Shown here one piece after another: positions 19,785 to 27,447 of a stretch of DNA of 64,000 bases. Location of the stretch: the NCBI RefSeq assembly GCF_001598335.1, contig NZ_BCYT01000007.1, forward strand, positions 62,001-126,000. Reading direction: 5' to 3'. Every line of letters starts with the position of its first letter. The stretch's first letter is position 1. The notes beneath the pieces were generated by a model, which was not told where the DNA came from, ran no database searches, and saw only the letters and a list, made by a program, of their open reading frames with translations. A program made the position numbers and the translations under genes. Origin of the DNA: Sphingobium abikonense NBRC 16140. Its GTDB lineage: Bacteria > Pseudomonadota > Alphaproteobacteria > Sphingomonadales > Sphingomonadaceae.

Positions 19785-21071
19785 CGTGCCCGATAGCGCC
19801 GATGGGCGTTTCTTTTCGTCCATATTCGCCGCCACGTCGTCCGCCGGCAGTGGCAGCAGCACGGTGATGCTGGTGCCCTTGCCCAGCGTGCTGGCTATGT
19901 CCAGGCGACCGCGATGGCGTTCCACGATGTGCTTGACGATGGCAAGGCCCAGGCCCGTGCCGCCCATGGCGCGGCTGCGGCCCGAATCGACGCGGTAGAA
20001 GCGCTCGGTCAAGCGCGGCAGGTGATCGGGGCCGATGCCTTCGCCTTCATCGGCGACGCAGAGCCGGGCCATGCCGCTCGACCCTTCGGACAGCGTCACC
20101 TTGATCGGCGTTCCGGGTCGGCCATATTTGACCGAATTGCCGATCAGATTGTGAATGAGCTGCGACAATTGCGCTCGATCGCCGAGCACCGGCGGCAGTG
20201 ACGGCACGATGTCCATTTCCACGTCGCGGCCCCGCTCGCCATGGCTGGAACGGAACACGCCGACGACTTCGGCCACCAGTTCGGAGAGGTCCACCGCGCT
20301 GTCGGGCGTGCGATATTTTTCCGCCTCGATCCTGGACAGCGAAATCAGGTCGTCGATCAATCGCTGCATTCGGCGCGCTTCGCCGTCCATGATCTTGAGG
20401 AAGCGCTGGCGGGTTTCGACGTCCTTGCCCAGTTCGGGGTCGGCGAGCGTTTCGATGAAGCCCAATATGCCCGCCAGGGGCGTGCGCAGTTCGTGGCTTG
20501 CATTGGCGACGAAGTCCACGCGCATCCGCTCGGCGGCGTGGGTGCCGCTATGATCGACCAGATGGACCAGTCGCCGCATCGCTTCCACCGCACCGACCGG
20601 CGCGACGCGCATCTGCCAGCGCTGGTCGCGAGTGCCAAGGCCCACCAGTTCGATCATGATCGGTTCCGCCAGCGGGGCCATGCTGGCCAACCGTTCGGCC
20701 GCGGCGGGGTGGCGGATGGCGATGCGCGCATCCTCGCCTTCGATATGGGCACCCAGCAGGCGCATGGCGGCGCGGTTGGCGCGGGCGATGCGCCCCTTTT
20801 CCACCAGCATCAGCGGGTCCGAAATCCCTTCCAGCAGGCTGGGGAAGTCGGGGTGTGCGGTGATATCGGTCTGTTCGGGTGCGGCGATGGCGAGCGTCGT
20901 TTCCGCCGGTCGCAGGCCCGCATCGCCCGATGTGATGATCAGGACCACGACGCCCGCCAGGATCGGCAAGGCGATGTGCAGGGGGGGCGCGCCCATCATC
21001 AGGGCGCCGCCCGTGCCCAGCAACAGCATGGCGAGCGAGGCGGTGATTTGCGAGATACTGAGCCGATTCAT
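19776..21071 (-). CDS. phoR: PhoR phosphate regulon sensor histidine kinase
   Basis: 431 aa from ATG 21071; further in-frame ATGs upstream (to 21131) are possible. Two N-terminal hydrophobic segments, a PAS-like region (about 70-180), the H-box NASHELRTPLAG with the phospho-histidine, N-box LIHNLIGNSVKYG, and ATP-lid boxes DEGEGI and GGTGLGLAIVKH are present. It phosphorylates PhoB under phosphate limitation. It precedes pstS, with a Pho box at its 3' end, so pstS and downstream genes likely have their own inducible promoter. Confidence 0.94.
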   Translation of the reverse strand: MNRLSISQITASLAMLLLGTGGALMMGAPPLHIALPILAGVVVLIITSGDAGLRPAETTLAIAAPEQTDITAHPDFPSLLEGISDPLMLVEKGRIARANRAAMRLLGAHIEGEDARIAIRHPAAAERLASMAPLAEPIMIELVGLGTRDQRWQMRVAPVGAVEAMRRLVHLVDHSGTHAAERMRVDFVANASHELRTPLAGILGFIETLADPELGKDVETRQRFLKIMDGEARRMQRLIDDLISLSRIEAEKYRTPDSAVDLSELVAEVVGVFRSSHGERGRDVEMDIVPSLPPVLGDRAQLSQLIHNLIGNSVKYGRPGTPIKVTLSEGSSGMARLCVADEGEGIGPDHLPRLTERFYRVDSGRSRAMGGTGLGLAIVKHIVERHRGRLDIASTLGKGTSITVLLPLPADDVAANMDEKKRPSALSGTMS

Positions 21072-21172
21072 GGTTACCGCACTGGAATTGTCGCGCATTT
21101 GCTGCGAATGTCTTGTTCCAATAGCGGGCAATCTTTACGCTTTGGCAAGTGCCCGATGCGAAATGGAGCGAT

Positions 21173-21613
21173 ATGACCGATCCCAAGCCCGATCAGGACG
21201 GGGATGTCCCGCATCAGCCTTCCGCCGCCGATGGCCTGGCCGAAGGTGGCGTCGCGTCACGTCGCCAATTGCTGATGGGCGGGGCGGTCGCCGCGTCGAC
21301 CATCGTGTCCATCCGGCCGGCCCTGGCCAATACCGCGGCGTCGGTCCTTAACTGCACCATCCCGGTGCCCGACCAGGGACGGGCGGGCAAATATATCGCG
21401 CCCAATGGGCAGGTCGTGCCGCCGGGAACGCCGGGCGCCTTTCCCGGCACCGGGCGCAGCTATACCGGCGAGCAGGTGAAACAGGCGCTGCGCGGACGGC
21501 CGTTGCCGGGCACGAGCTACGACCAGAACCAGGCCTATCTCAACTATATCCGCCGACTCCAGTCGGGAACGAGCGGCTTTACCTGCTACGCATCGCTGCA
21601 AATGCCGCGATAG
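21173..21613 (+). CDS. Small exported protein with twin-arginine signal, unknown function
   Basis: 146 aa from ATG 21173 (GGAG 4 nt upstream); an upstream ATG at 21149 is possible. Residues 29-35 read SRRQLLM, a Tat-type twin-arginine motif, followed by a hydrophobic stretch and RPALA/NTAAS, a probable signal peptidase site near residue 52. The mature part is about 94 aa, Gly/Pro-rich, with only two cysteines (61 and 138) and SFxCYASLQ-like aromatic C-terminus. I do not recognise the family. It heads the glycosyltransferase / PqqD / HprK-like / nucleotidyltransferase set and is divergent from phoR. Confidence 0.7.
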   Translation: MTDPKPDQDGDVPHQPSAADGLAEGGVASRRQLLMGGAVAASTIVSIRPALANTAASVLNCTIPVPDQGRAGKYIAPNGQVVPPGTPGAFPGTGRSYTGEQVKQALRGRPLPGTSYDQNQAYLNYIRRLQSGTSGFTCYASLQMPR

Positions 21614-21679
21614 TGCGACCTGCCGCCGCGTCGTCCGGTGCGGGCGAGCGGGAGCCGATACGGAACGCGCGCGTTGATG

Positions 21680-21709
21680 CCGTCAAACCAGCGATACTGG
21701 TTCAGACGG
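21680..21709 (+). promoter_or_regulatory. Hairpin in the 5' leader of the GT4 gene
   Basis: The arms CCGTC...ACCAG and CTGGT...GACGG form a two-part imperfect stem around loop CGATA. The right arm ends 2 nt before the ribosome site GGAG at 21711-21714. This could mask or present the site, or be a processed intercistronic hairpin in the 106-bp gap after the Tat-signal gene. It is seen in the sequence; a regulatory role is a guess. Confidence 0.4.
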
Positions 21710-21719
21710 CGGAGACACA

Positions 21720-22880
21720 ATGTTTCAGCATGGCGTCGGGTCAAGGGACGACCTGTCAGCGGCGATATATCTCTACCGACCGGGCGATGGCGGACTGGAT
21801 CGGGTCGCCATCATGCTGGCCAATCACATGGCGCGCCAGGGCAAGGCCGTAGAACTATGGATGGCGCATACCGACGGCGTCAGCGCGCATCTTGTCGATT
21901 CCCGCGTGCCGGTGCGGCGGGTGGCGGCTCCAGGCGGCAACCGACGCCTGTCGATGATCGCCCAATTCCCCGCGCTCGCCGCGATGGTGCGGCGGCACCG
22001 GCCGGACATCCTCTATTCCGCCGGCAACCAGAGCAACATGCTGGTCGCGCTGGCGTGCCTGGGGACCACGACCCGGTCGGTGGCGCGCATTTCCAACCCC
22101 ATCTGCCCGGCCGGTCGCCGCGACCTTGCCGCCTGGGCGCGGTGGAAACGATTTTGCGCGATCAGCCGGATCAGCGACCTGACCATCGTCATGGGCGAGC
22201 ATGATCGCGCGTTGCTGGGCCGGAGCGGGACCGTGCGCCTGCTGCCCCGGCCGACCGTGACCCCGATCATGGACAAGGTGCGAATGCAGCGGCAACCGCG
22301 TGATGCCGACGCGCCTTATCAACTGCTGATGGTCGGGCGACTGGTCGAGCAGAAGGATCATGCAACGGCATTGTCGGCGCTGGCGCGGCTGTCGCATCTT
22401 GATTGGCGGCTGACGATCGTGGGCGAAGGGCCACTGCGCGCGGCATTGGCAGCGCAGGCGGCAGCGCTCGGCATTGGCGATCGCGTCGTCTTCACAGGCT
22501 ATGTCGCCGATCCTGAAAGGCTCGCCAATTTGATGGGGCAGGCGGACCTGCTGTTGCAGCCCTCCCGCTGGGAGGGGTTGTGCGCCACGCTGATCGAGGC
22601 GCTGGCCTGCGGCGCAAACGTCGTGGCGACCGACAGTACGCCCAATATTCGTCCGGTTCTGGCCGCTGCTGGCCAGCATCCCCCCGTGCCAACTGGCGAC
22701 AGCGCGGCCCTGGCCCAGGCGATCGGACGGACCTTGGCGCGTCCCGCGCCCATGTCGCTCATGGAAGCGGCGATCCGCGACCACCGGGCGGCGCAGGCGC
22801 TCGACGCCTATGTCGCGGCGTTCGCCGATCTGATCCCGTCACCCGTAGCTTCGATCCTGCCCTCGCCTGCATGGCCCTGA
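21720..22880 (+). CDS. GT4-family glycosyltransferase
   Basis: 386 aa. The N-terminal half is Rossmann-like with GDGGLDRVAIMLANHM. The C-terminal half has MVGRLVEQKDH, IVGEGPLRAAL and the E-x7-E region EGLCATLIEALACG, which is diagnostic of GT4 retaining transferases. Nucleotide-sugar donor and acceptor are not known. It likely acts at the cytoplasmic face of the membrane. GGAG is 5 nt before the ATG. It lies directly upstream of the PqqD/HprK-like genes, which suggests a shared polysaccharide or peptide-modifying pathway. Confidence 0.85.
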   Translation: MFQHGVGSRDDLSAAIYLYRPGDGGLDRVAIMLANHMARQGKAVELWMAHTDGVSAHLVDSRVPVRRVAAPGGNRRLSMIAQFPALAAMVRRHRPDILYSAGNQSNMLVALACLGTTTRSVARISNPICPAGRRDLAAWARWKRFCAISRISDLTIVMGEHDRALLGRSGTVRLLPRPTVTPIMDKVRMQRQPRDADAPYQLLMVGRLVEQKDHATALSALARLSHLDWRLTIVGEGPLRAALAAQAAALGIGDRVVFTGYVADPERLANLMGQADLLLQPSRWEGLCATLIEALACGANVVATDSTPNIRPVLAAAGQHPPVPTGDSAALAQAIGRTLARPAPMSLMEAAIRDHRAAQALDAYVAAFADLIPSPVASILPSPAWP

Positions 22881-22911
22881 TGCGTTAGCGTCTTGGCTAC
22901 CCTCTCCCCTT

Positions 22912-23232
22912 ATGGGTGGGGTGATGCCGCAGGACCAGCGACCTTTGGACCGGATCAAGCGTTACCGTATCGACCCGCGCGACGCGTGCCTGACCTGCGC
23001 GCTCGATGATCTGACTTTGCTCTATCATGGTCGATCGGGGCAAACGCACATGGTGATCAGCCCCGTGCCAGAAATGTTGCGCGCGATGCAGGATGGCGCC
23101 ACCCTGACGGTGAACGACCTGTGGCATCGGCTGGCGCAAAGCTATGACTTGGGCGATCGCGATGACGCTTTGGCGCAAATCGGCGCGCAACTGGAGGCGC
23201 TGGAGGCGCTGGGTCTGGTGCGCGCGGCATGA
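22912..23232 (+). CDS. PqqD-like protein of the HPr-rel-A type
   Basis: 106 aa; ATG 22924 after GGTGGGG is an alternative start. The predicted winged-helix layout, with a central block ALDDLTLLYHGRSGQTHMV and C-terminal LEALEALGLVRAA, matches PqqD-type domains, which act as RiPP recognition elements that bind precursor peptides. From memory, PqqD proteins paired with HprK-related kinase A are named the HPr-rel-A system in NCBIfam, with no proven function. Its stop overlaps the start of the kinase gene by four bases (ATGA), implying coupled translation. Confidence 0.75.
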   Translation: MGGVMPQDQRPLDRIKRYRIDPRDACLTCALDDLTLLYHGRSGQTHMVISPVPEMLRAMQDGATLTVNDLWHRLAQSYDLGDRDDALAQIGAQLEALEALGLVRAA

Positions 23233-24092
23233 AGCATAGCCTGACCCTGCAAATCGGACCCGCCACCTTCCGGATCGGGTCGGCCTGGCGCGCGCCGATA
23301 GACCAGCTTGCGGACCTTTATGCCGGCTATCCCGACCGTCGCGGGGCCATTGCCGACTTCACGGTGCGGTTGCAGCCGACCAATATGTTGCGGCGATGGG
23401 TACGGCCGTCCATCTTCATCACTGGCGATCACGGCCTGGCCGACGCCGCGCCGATGAGCCTGCCCCACGGACTGCTGGCGGCGGAAATGGGGATGAACCT
23501 GCAAATGGCGCTGGGATGGCGGCGGCATCTGCTGCTCCATGCGTCGAGCGTGGAAAGGGACGGCCGCGTACTGGTGATGACGGGTGAGTCGGGGTCCGGA
23601 AAATCGACATTGGCCGCGCTCTTGGGGGAACGAGGCTGGCGGTTGATGGGCGACGAGTTCGCACTGCTGGACCTCGACAAGGGCGCGATCCTGCCCTTTC
23701 CGCGCCTCGTTTCCCTGAAAAATCAGGCCATCGGCGTCGTGCAGCATGTGGTGGGCGCGCAGCGCATGGGGCCGCTGCTGCGTGCCACGGCCAAGGGCGA
23801 CATCCGCCATCTGGTGCCGCGACCCGACGTTGTGGCGCGAATGGCGCAAGGGGCGATGCCGGCACTGCTGCTCTTCCCGCGCTTTGGCCATGCGGCTGCG
23901 ATCCGTCCGGTGGGCCAGGGGGAAGCGTTCATGCGGCTGACCCAGGCGTCGACCAATTATGTCGCGCTGGGTGAGGCGGGCTTTGTCGCTTTGACGCGCT
24001 TCGTCACCGGCGTGCCTGCCTGCGCGATCGACTTCCCGTCGGGGGAAGCTGCGTTCGAGATGATCGACCGGCTGTGGGATGAAGGCGTGTGA
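23229..24092 (+). CDS. HprK-related kinase A (HPr-rel-A system)
   Basis: 287 aa. The centre matches the HprK C-terminal kinase domain: LLHASSVERDGR, P-loop GESGSGKST at 119-127, and GDEFALLDLDKG near 141. It lacks the N-terminal regulatory domain of true HPr kinase, and no HPr or PTS gene is nearby, so the substrate is not HPr. Related kinases phosphorylate lasso-peptide precursors (ThcoK, PadeK). It sits between PqqD-like and nucleotidyltransferase genes with ATGA and GTGA overlaps on each side. Confidence 0.8.
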   Translation: MKHSLTLQIGPATFRIGSAWRAPIDQLADLYAGYPDRRGAIADFTVRLQPTNMLRRWVRPSIFITGDHGLADAAPMSLPHGLLAAEMGMNLQMALGWRRHLLLHASSVERDGRVLVMTGESGSGKSTLAALLGERGWRLMGDEFALLDLDKGAILPFPRLVSLKNQAIGVVQHVVGAQRMGPLLRATAKGDIRHLVPRPDVVARMAQGAMPALLLFPRFGHAAAIRPVGQGEAFMRLTQASTNYVALGEAGFVALTRFVTGVPACAIDFPSGEAAFEMIDRLWDEGV

Positions 24093-25078
24093 GCGCGGCC
24101 CTGCTGGTGCGGGTGCTGCGAAATCCCGCCGCCGCCGAGCATCTGGACGCGGCGCAGTGGAACGCCCTGATCGCGGCGGCGAAGGCGGAGCGGCTGATTG
24201 CGACATTGGCGTGGCGTGTGGAGGGGGTGCGCTTGCCAGATCATGTCCAGCCCATCCTGCGGGACGCGCGCATGGACGCAGAACGGGAGGCGCGGCAGGC
24301 CCTTTGGGAGGCGGATCGCGCCGCGGCGGCGCTTGCGCCGATCGGCGTGCGGCTGGTGGTGCTCAAAGGCACGGCCTATGCCGCCGCCGGATTGCTGGCG
24401 GGGCAGGGGCGTTTCATCGGCGACCTCGATATTCTGGTGCCACGCTCGGCGATGCCCCAGGTCGAGCGGGCGTTGATGGCCGCAGGCTGGGAATGGGTGA
24501 AGGAAGACGCCTATGACGATGCCTATTACCGCAAGTGGATGCACGAATTGCCGCCGATGATCCATGTCGAGCGCGACCAGATGATCGACGTGCACCACAC
24601 CATATTGCCGCTGACGGCGCGGCCCAAGCCCGATGCCGATGCCCTGCTGGCCGACGCAGTGCCGGCGGGGGAGAATGTCTGGACGCTGTCGCCTGAAGAC
24701 CGGGTGATCCACGCCGCCGCGCATATGCTGGCCGATGGCGATTTGCAGGGTGGGTTGCGCAATCTTTGGGATATTCATTGTCTGCTGGAGCATGTTGATC
24801 CCGTCGCGCTTGATCGACGGGCGGCGCGCCATGGCTTGCGGCGGCATGTGGCGCAGGCGCAACGACTGGCCGGCGCGTTATATGGCGGCGGCGGGGCGCT
24901 GACGCTGTGGGACCGCATCGTCCGTGCCCGCCTGCTCGCGCGCGACGGCTGGGGGCGGGAGACGCGCAAACTGCTGGTCTTCGCCTTTTATCTGCGCTCG
25001 CATTGGCTGCGGATGCCGCCGCTGATGCTGGCGCGGCATTTATGGACCAAGTGGCGCAAGGGGCATCGACCGCGCTAG
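24089..25078 (+). CDS. MNT-fold nucleotidyltransferase (NTP_transf_5 type)
   Basis: 329 aa starting with GTG at 24089, which overlaps the kinase stop. KGTAYAAAGLLAG...GDLDILVPRS (about 93-119) carries the Gly-rich turn and the metal aspartates Asp112 and Asp114 of the polymerase-beta-like nucleotidyltransferase fold. DVHHTILPLTARPKPDAD and an EDRVIHAAAHML helix follow, as in uncharacterised NTP_transf_5 proteins. A homologue in a lasso-peptide cluster (pseudomycoidin) modifies a phosphorylated peptide. The last 4 bp overlap the convergent TetR gene. Confidence 0.8.
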   Translation: MSAALLVRVLRNPAAAEHLDAAQWNALIAAAKAERLIATLAWRVEGVRLPDHVQPILRDARMDAEREARQALWEADRAAAALAPIGVRLVVLKGTAYAAAGLLAGQGRFIGDLDILVPRSAMPQVERALMAAGWEWVKEDAYDDAYYRKWMHELPPMIHVERDQMIDVHHTILPLTARPKPDADALLADAVPAGENVWTLSPEDRVIHAAAHMLADGDLQGGLRNLWDIHCLLEHVDPVALDRRAARHGLRRHVAQAQRLAGALYGGGGALTLWDRIVRARLLARDGWGRETRKLLVFAFYLRSHWLRMPPLMLARHLWTKWRKGHRPR

Positions 25079-25674
25079 GCGGGCGTCGGCGCTAGCATTG
25101 CCCGGATCGCCAGGGCGGCCATATCGGCGATGGCGGCCAGGCGCTCGGGCGGATGGCCCGCGCGCGCATCGGCGGACATGCCGGACATGACCGCCGCGAC
25201 ATAGTCCGCGACCACGTCCGCCTTTTGCGGATGGGTGCAGGCGATGAAGTCGCGGATGCGCCCGCGCCCCAAGTCCAGCCAGTTCCGCGCGCGGCAGGCG
25301 GCATCGGGATCGGCGCTGCGCGCGCCCTCCAGAACCAGGCATCCCGCCATCTGCGGATCGGCGGCATAGATATGCGCGGCCTCGCGCAGCAATTGGGGCA
25401 GCGTGACCGCGGGATCGGCGCCCAGCTGCATCAGCGCATGCAATGGCGCCGCGGCCGCATCATAGCGGGCCAGCACTTCGTCATAGAGCGCCGCCTTGCA
25501 GCCGAAAGCGGCATAGAGGCTGGGCGGATTGATCCCCATTGCTTCGGCCAGAGCCGCGACGCCGACCCCTTCATAGCCATGGGCGTGAAACAAGGATCGC
25601 GCCGTTTCCAGCGCCGCTTCCCGGTCAAAGGCGCGGGGTCGACCACGCTTGCGGATTTTTTCTGTATCAACCAC
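25075..25674 (-). CDS. TetR/AcrR-family repressor
   Basis: 199 aa. The N-terminal helix-turn-helix is clear: REAALETARSLFHAHGYEGV, VAALAEAMGINPPSLYAAFG, then KAALYDEVLARY. The C-terminal ligand domain has a conserved Cys in MAGCLVLEGA. It is divergent from an SDR gene; a palindrome overlaps that gene's -10 region, so it probably represses the SDR and perhaps itself until an unknown aldehyde, quinone or similar ligand binds. Confidence 0.9.
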   Translation of the reverse strand: MVDTEKIRKRGRPRAFDREAALETARSLFHAHGYEGVGVAALAEAMGINPPSLYAAFGCKAALYDEVLARYDAAAAPLHALMQLGADPAVTLPQLLREAAHIYAADPQMAGCLVLEGARSADPDAACRARNWLDLGRGRIRDFIACTHPQKADVVADYVAAVMSGMSADARAGHPPERLAAIADMAALAIRAMLAPTPA

Positions 25675-25685
25675 TATAATAATCC

Positions 25686-25727
25686 TTGAACCGTGATTTC
25701 CCCATTTTATATAGCGGTCGGTACATA
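25686..25727 (+). promoter_or_regulatory. SDR promoter with overlapping TetR operator
   Basis: A -35 like TTGAAC at 25686-25691 is followed after 16 bp by TATATA at 25708-25713. An imperfect 20-bp palindrome at 25708-25727, TATATAGCGG-TCGGTACATA, has 14 of 20 positions symmetric (TAT-TA-CG..CG-TA-ATA). The operator overlaps the -10 box and lies between the divergent TetR and SDR genes, the usual place for a TetR-family site. Confidence 0.65.
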
Positions 25728-25746
25728 ATTCTCAAGGATGACCGAC

Positions 25747-26460
25747 ATGACTGACCTGACTTCCAAAAAGACCCTGATCATTGGCGGCAGCCGTGGCATT
25801 GGCGCGGCGATCGTGCGGCGTTTCGTTCGGGACGGGGCGCAGGTCGCCTTTACCTATTCCGGGTCGCATGACGCCGCGCAGGCGCTGAGCCAGGAAACAG
25901 GGGCCAGCGCGATCCGGTCCGACGCGGCCGACCGGCAGCAGGTGATCGATGTGGTGGCGCAGCAGGGGCCCCTCGATATCCTGGTGGTTAATGCCGGCGT
26001 CGCGATGATCGGCGATCCGCTGACATTCGATTCCGATGCCGTCGACCGGATGATCGATATCAATGTGCGCGCGCCCTATCATGCAGCGGTCGAGGCGGCG
26101 CGAATGATGGCGGACGGCGGGCGTATCATCGTCATCGGATCGGTCAATGGCGACGCCGTGCCTTTCGCCGGGGCGGCGGCCTATGCGATGACCAAGTCTG
26201 CCTTGCAGGGCATGGCGCGCGGGCTGGCGCGGGACCTGGGCGACCGCGGCATCACCGTCAATGTCGTCCAGCCCGGCCCGGTCGATACCGACATGAATCC
26301 CGCGGACGGCGAGATTGCAGGCATGGTCATGCCGTTCATGGCGATCAAGCGCTATGGCAAGGCGGACGAGATTGCCGGACTGACCGCCTATCTGGCCGGG
26401 CCGGAGGCCGCCTATGTAACCGGCGCGATGCACACGATCGACGGCGGCTTCGGCGCCTGA
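25747..26460 (+). CDS. Short-chain dehydrogenase/reductase
   Basis: 237 aa from ATG 25747. AAGG at 25734-25737 is directly against the upstream ATG 25738 but 9 nt before 25747, so the later start is better. GGSRGIGAAIV binds NAD(P), NAG follows strand 4, and the active site has S and YAMTK (Tyr-x3-Lys). The C-terminal GAMHTIDGGFGA is the usual SDR end. Substrate unknown. It is controlled by the divergent TetR gene. A rho-independent terminator lies just downstream. Confidence 0.92.
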   Translation: MTDLTSKKTLIIGGSRGIGAAIVRRFVRDGAQVAFTYSGSHDAAQALSQETGASAIRSDAADRQQVIDVVAQQGPLDILVVNAGVAMIGDPLTFDSDAVDRMIDINVRAPYHAAVEAARMMADGGRIIVIGSVNGDAVPFAGAAAYAMTKSALQGMARGLARDLGDRGITVNVVQPGPVDTDMNPADGEIAGMVMPFMAIKRYGKADEIAGLTAYLAGPEAAYVTGAMHTIDGGFGA

Positions 26461-26467
26461 TGCGCGC

Positions 26468-26496
26468 GGGGCGCCGGGTGCGGCGCCCCGGTTTGT
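26468..26496 (+). terminator. Terminator after the SDR gene
   Basis: GGGGCGCCG (26468-26476) pairs with CGGCGCCCC (26481-26489) around loop GGTG, and GGTTTGTGTT follows. The stem is nine G-C-rich pairs; the T-tract is short and interrupted. Confidence 0.6.
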
Positions 26497-26562
26497 GTTG
26501 TGTCGTGATGACTTAAATTGATGGCCGTCATTCGATAACCGACTTTGCCAGTTTGAGAGGAT

Positions 26563-27441
26563 TTACATTTCAAACCGTTTCCTCAGATAATCGAGGATTT
26601 CCTGAGTAGCATTGTTCATTTCATTGCCAAAAACACTACGCGGACCGTTTACGACGGGTTTCGGCATTTCAGAGGCATTTACCTCAATATCATGGCTGCT
26701 AAGCAGGCGCGCAAGGTCAGCGCTTGTGCTCTCGGCTAGCCCGTCCGCGATAGACAGAATGAAGACGCTGCCCGTATTGGGCGCTTCAAGATGGCCTAAT
26801 GCGGAGTTAGCCCTTCGTGCTTCGGTCGTCTCGCCCAAGGCTTCTAGAACCTCCTCACGGCGATCCGGTCGCATCTTTTCGACGACGCGCTCGGGATCGA
26901 CACCCAATGGTTCGATCAAGACCAACCCGCGCAAATGGGAAAAGGTGAGCGCGGGTTGATCGGCCCAACTGTCATCGGTAGCCATCAAGGCCGCTGGTGC
27001 GGCGCCCCCACCCACGCCTATAATCACATATTGATCCGTACGAAGGCCGCGCCGGGCGGCCTGTGACAGCAAAAATTTCATCAGGCTTGTCGTGTCCGCC
27101 ACGATTTCGCGAACGCCGGGAAGACGATCAGGTCGTGCCGGCAGTCGGGCTACGGCAATGCCGTGACTGGCAAGCGTTCCAGCAAGTTGGTAGGTGGAGG
27201 GGCCGGGAGCCGTAGACCAGCCGCCATTATCGACAATGATGACCAATGGCGCCGGCTGTTTTCCGGACGCGCGCCAGAAGTTAGCCGTCTGCGAGCGTTC
27301 GGTTCCATATCGAACAGACACAGGTTTGCGAAGCGGCGCAGCATATTCTCCTGCGAACGACGGCTGAGCGGACGATGGCGGGCCGGCAATTGTCAGACCG
27401 ATTGCCACACACGCCGCCAGAGCAATGAGCCGGTTCACCAT
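26563..27441 (-). CDS. Exported alpha/beta-hydrolase-like protein lacking the serine nucleophile
   Basis: 292 aa with a signal peptide ending near PPSSAQPS. The alpha/beta-hydrolase pattern is visible: LVIIVDNGGW near the oxyanion loop, then VIIGVGGGAAPAAL where the nucleophile elbow G-x-S-x-G should be. Here the serine position is glycine, so a normal hydrolase triad is unlikely. GC content is lower (roughly 55 percent in samples) than its neighbours and codon use is mixed, hinting at a different origin. It is 6 bp downstream of the M20 gene on the same strand. Confidence 0.65.
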   Translation of the reverse strand: MVNRLIALAACVAIGLTIAGPPSSAQPSFAGEYAAPLRKPVSVRYGTERSQTANFWRASGKQPAPLVIIVDNGGWSTAPGPSTYQLAGTLASHGIAVARLPARPDRLPGVREIVADTTSLMKFLLSQAARRGLRTDQYVIIGVGGGAAPAALMATDDSWADQPALTFSHLRGLVLIEPLGVDPERVVEKMRPDRREEVLEALGETTEARRANSALGHLEAPNTGSVFILSIADGLAESTSADLARLLSSHDIEVNASEMPKPVVNGPRSVFGNEMNNATQEILDYLRKRFEM

Positions 27442-27447
27442 TCCGTC

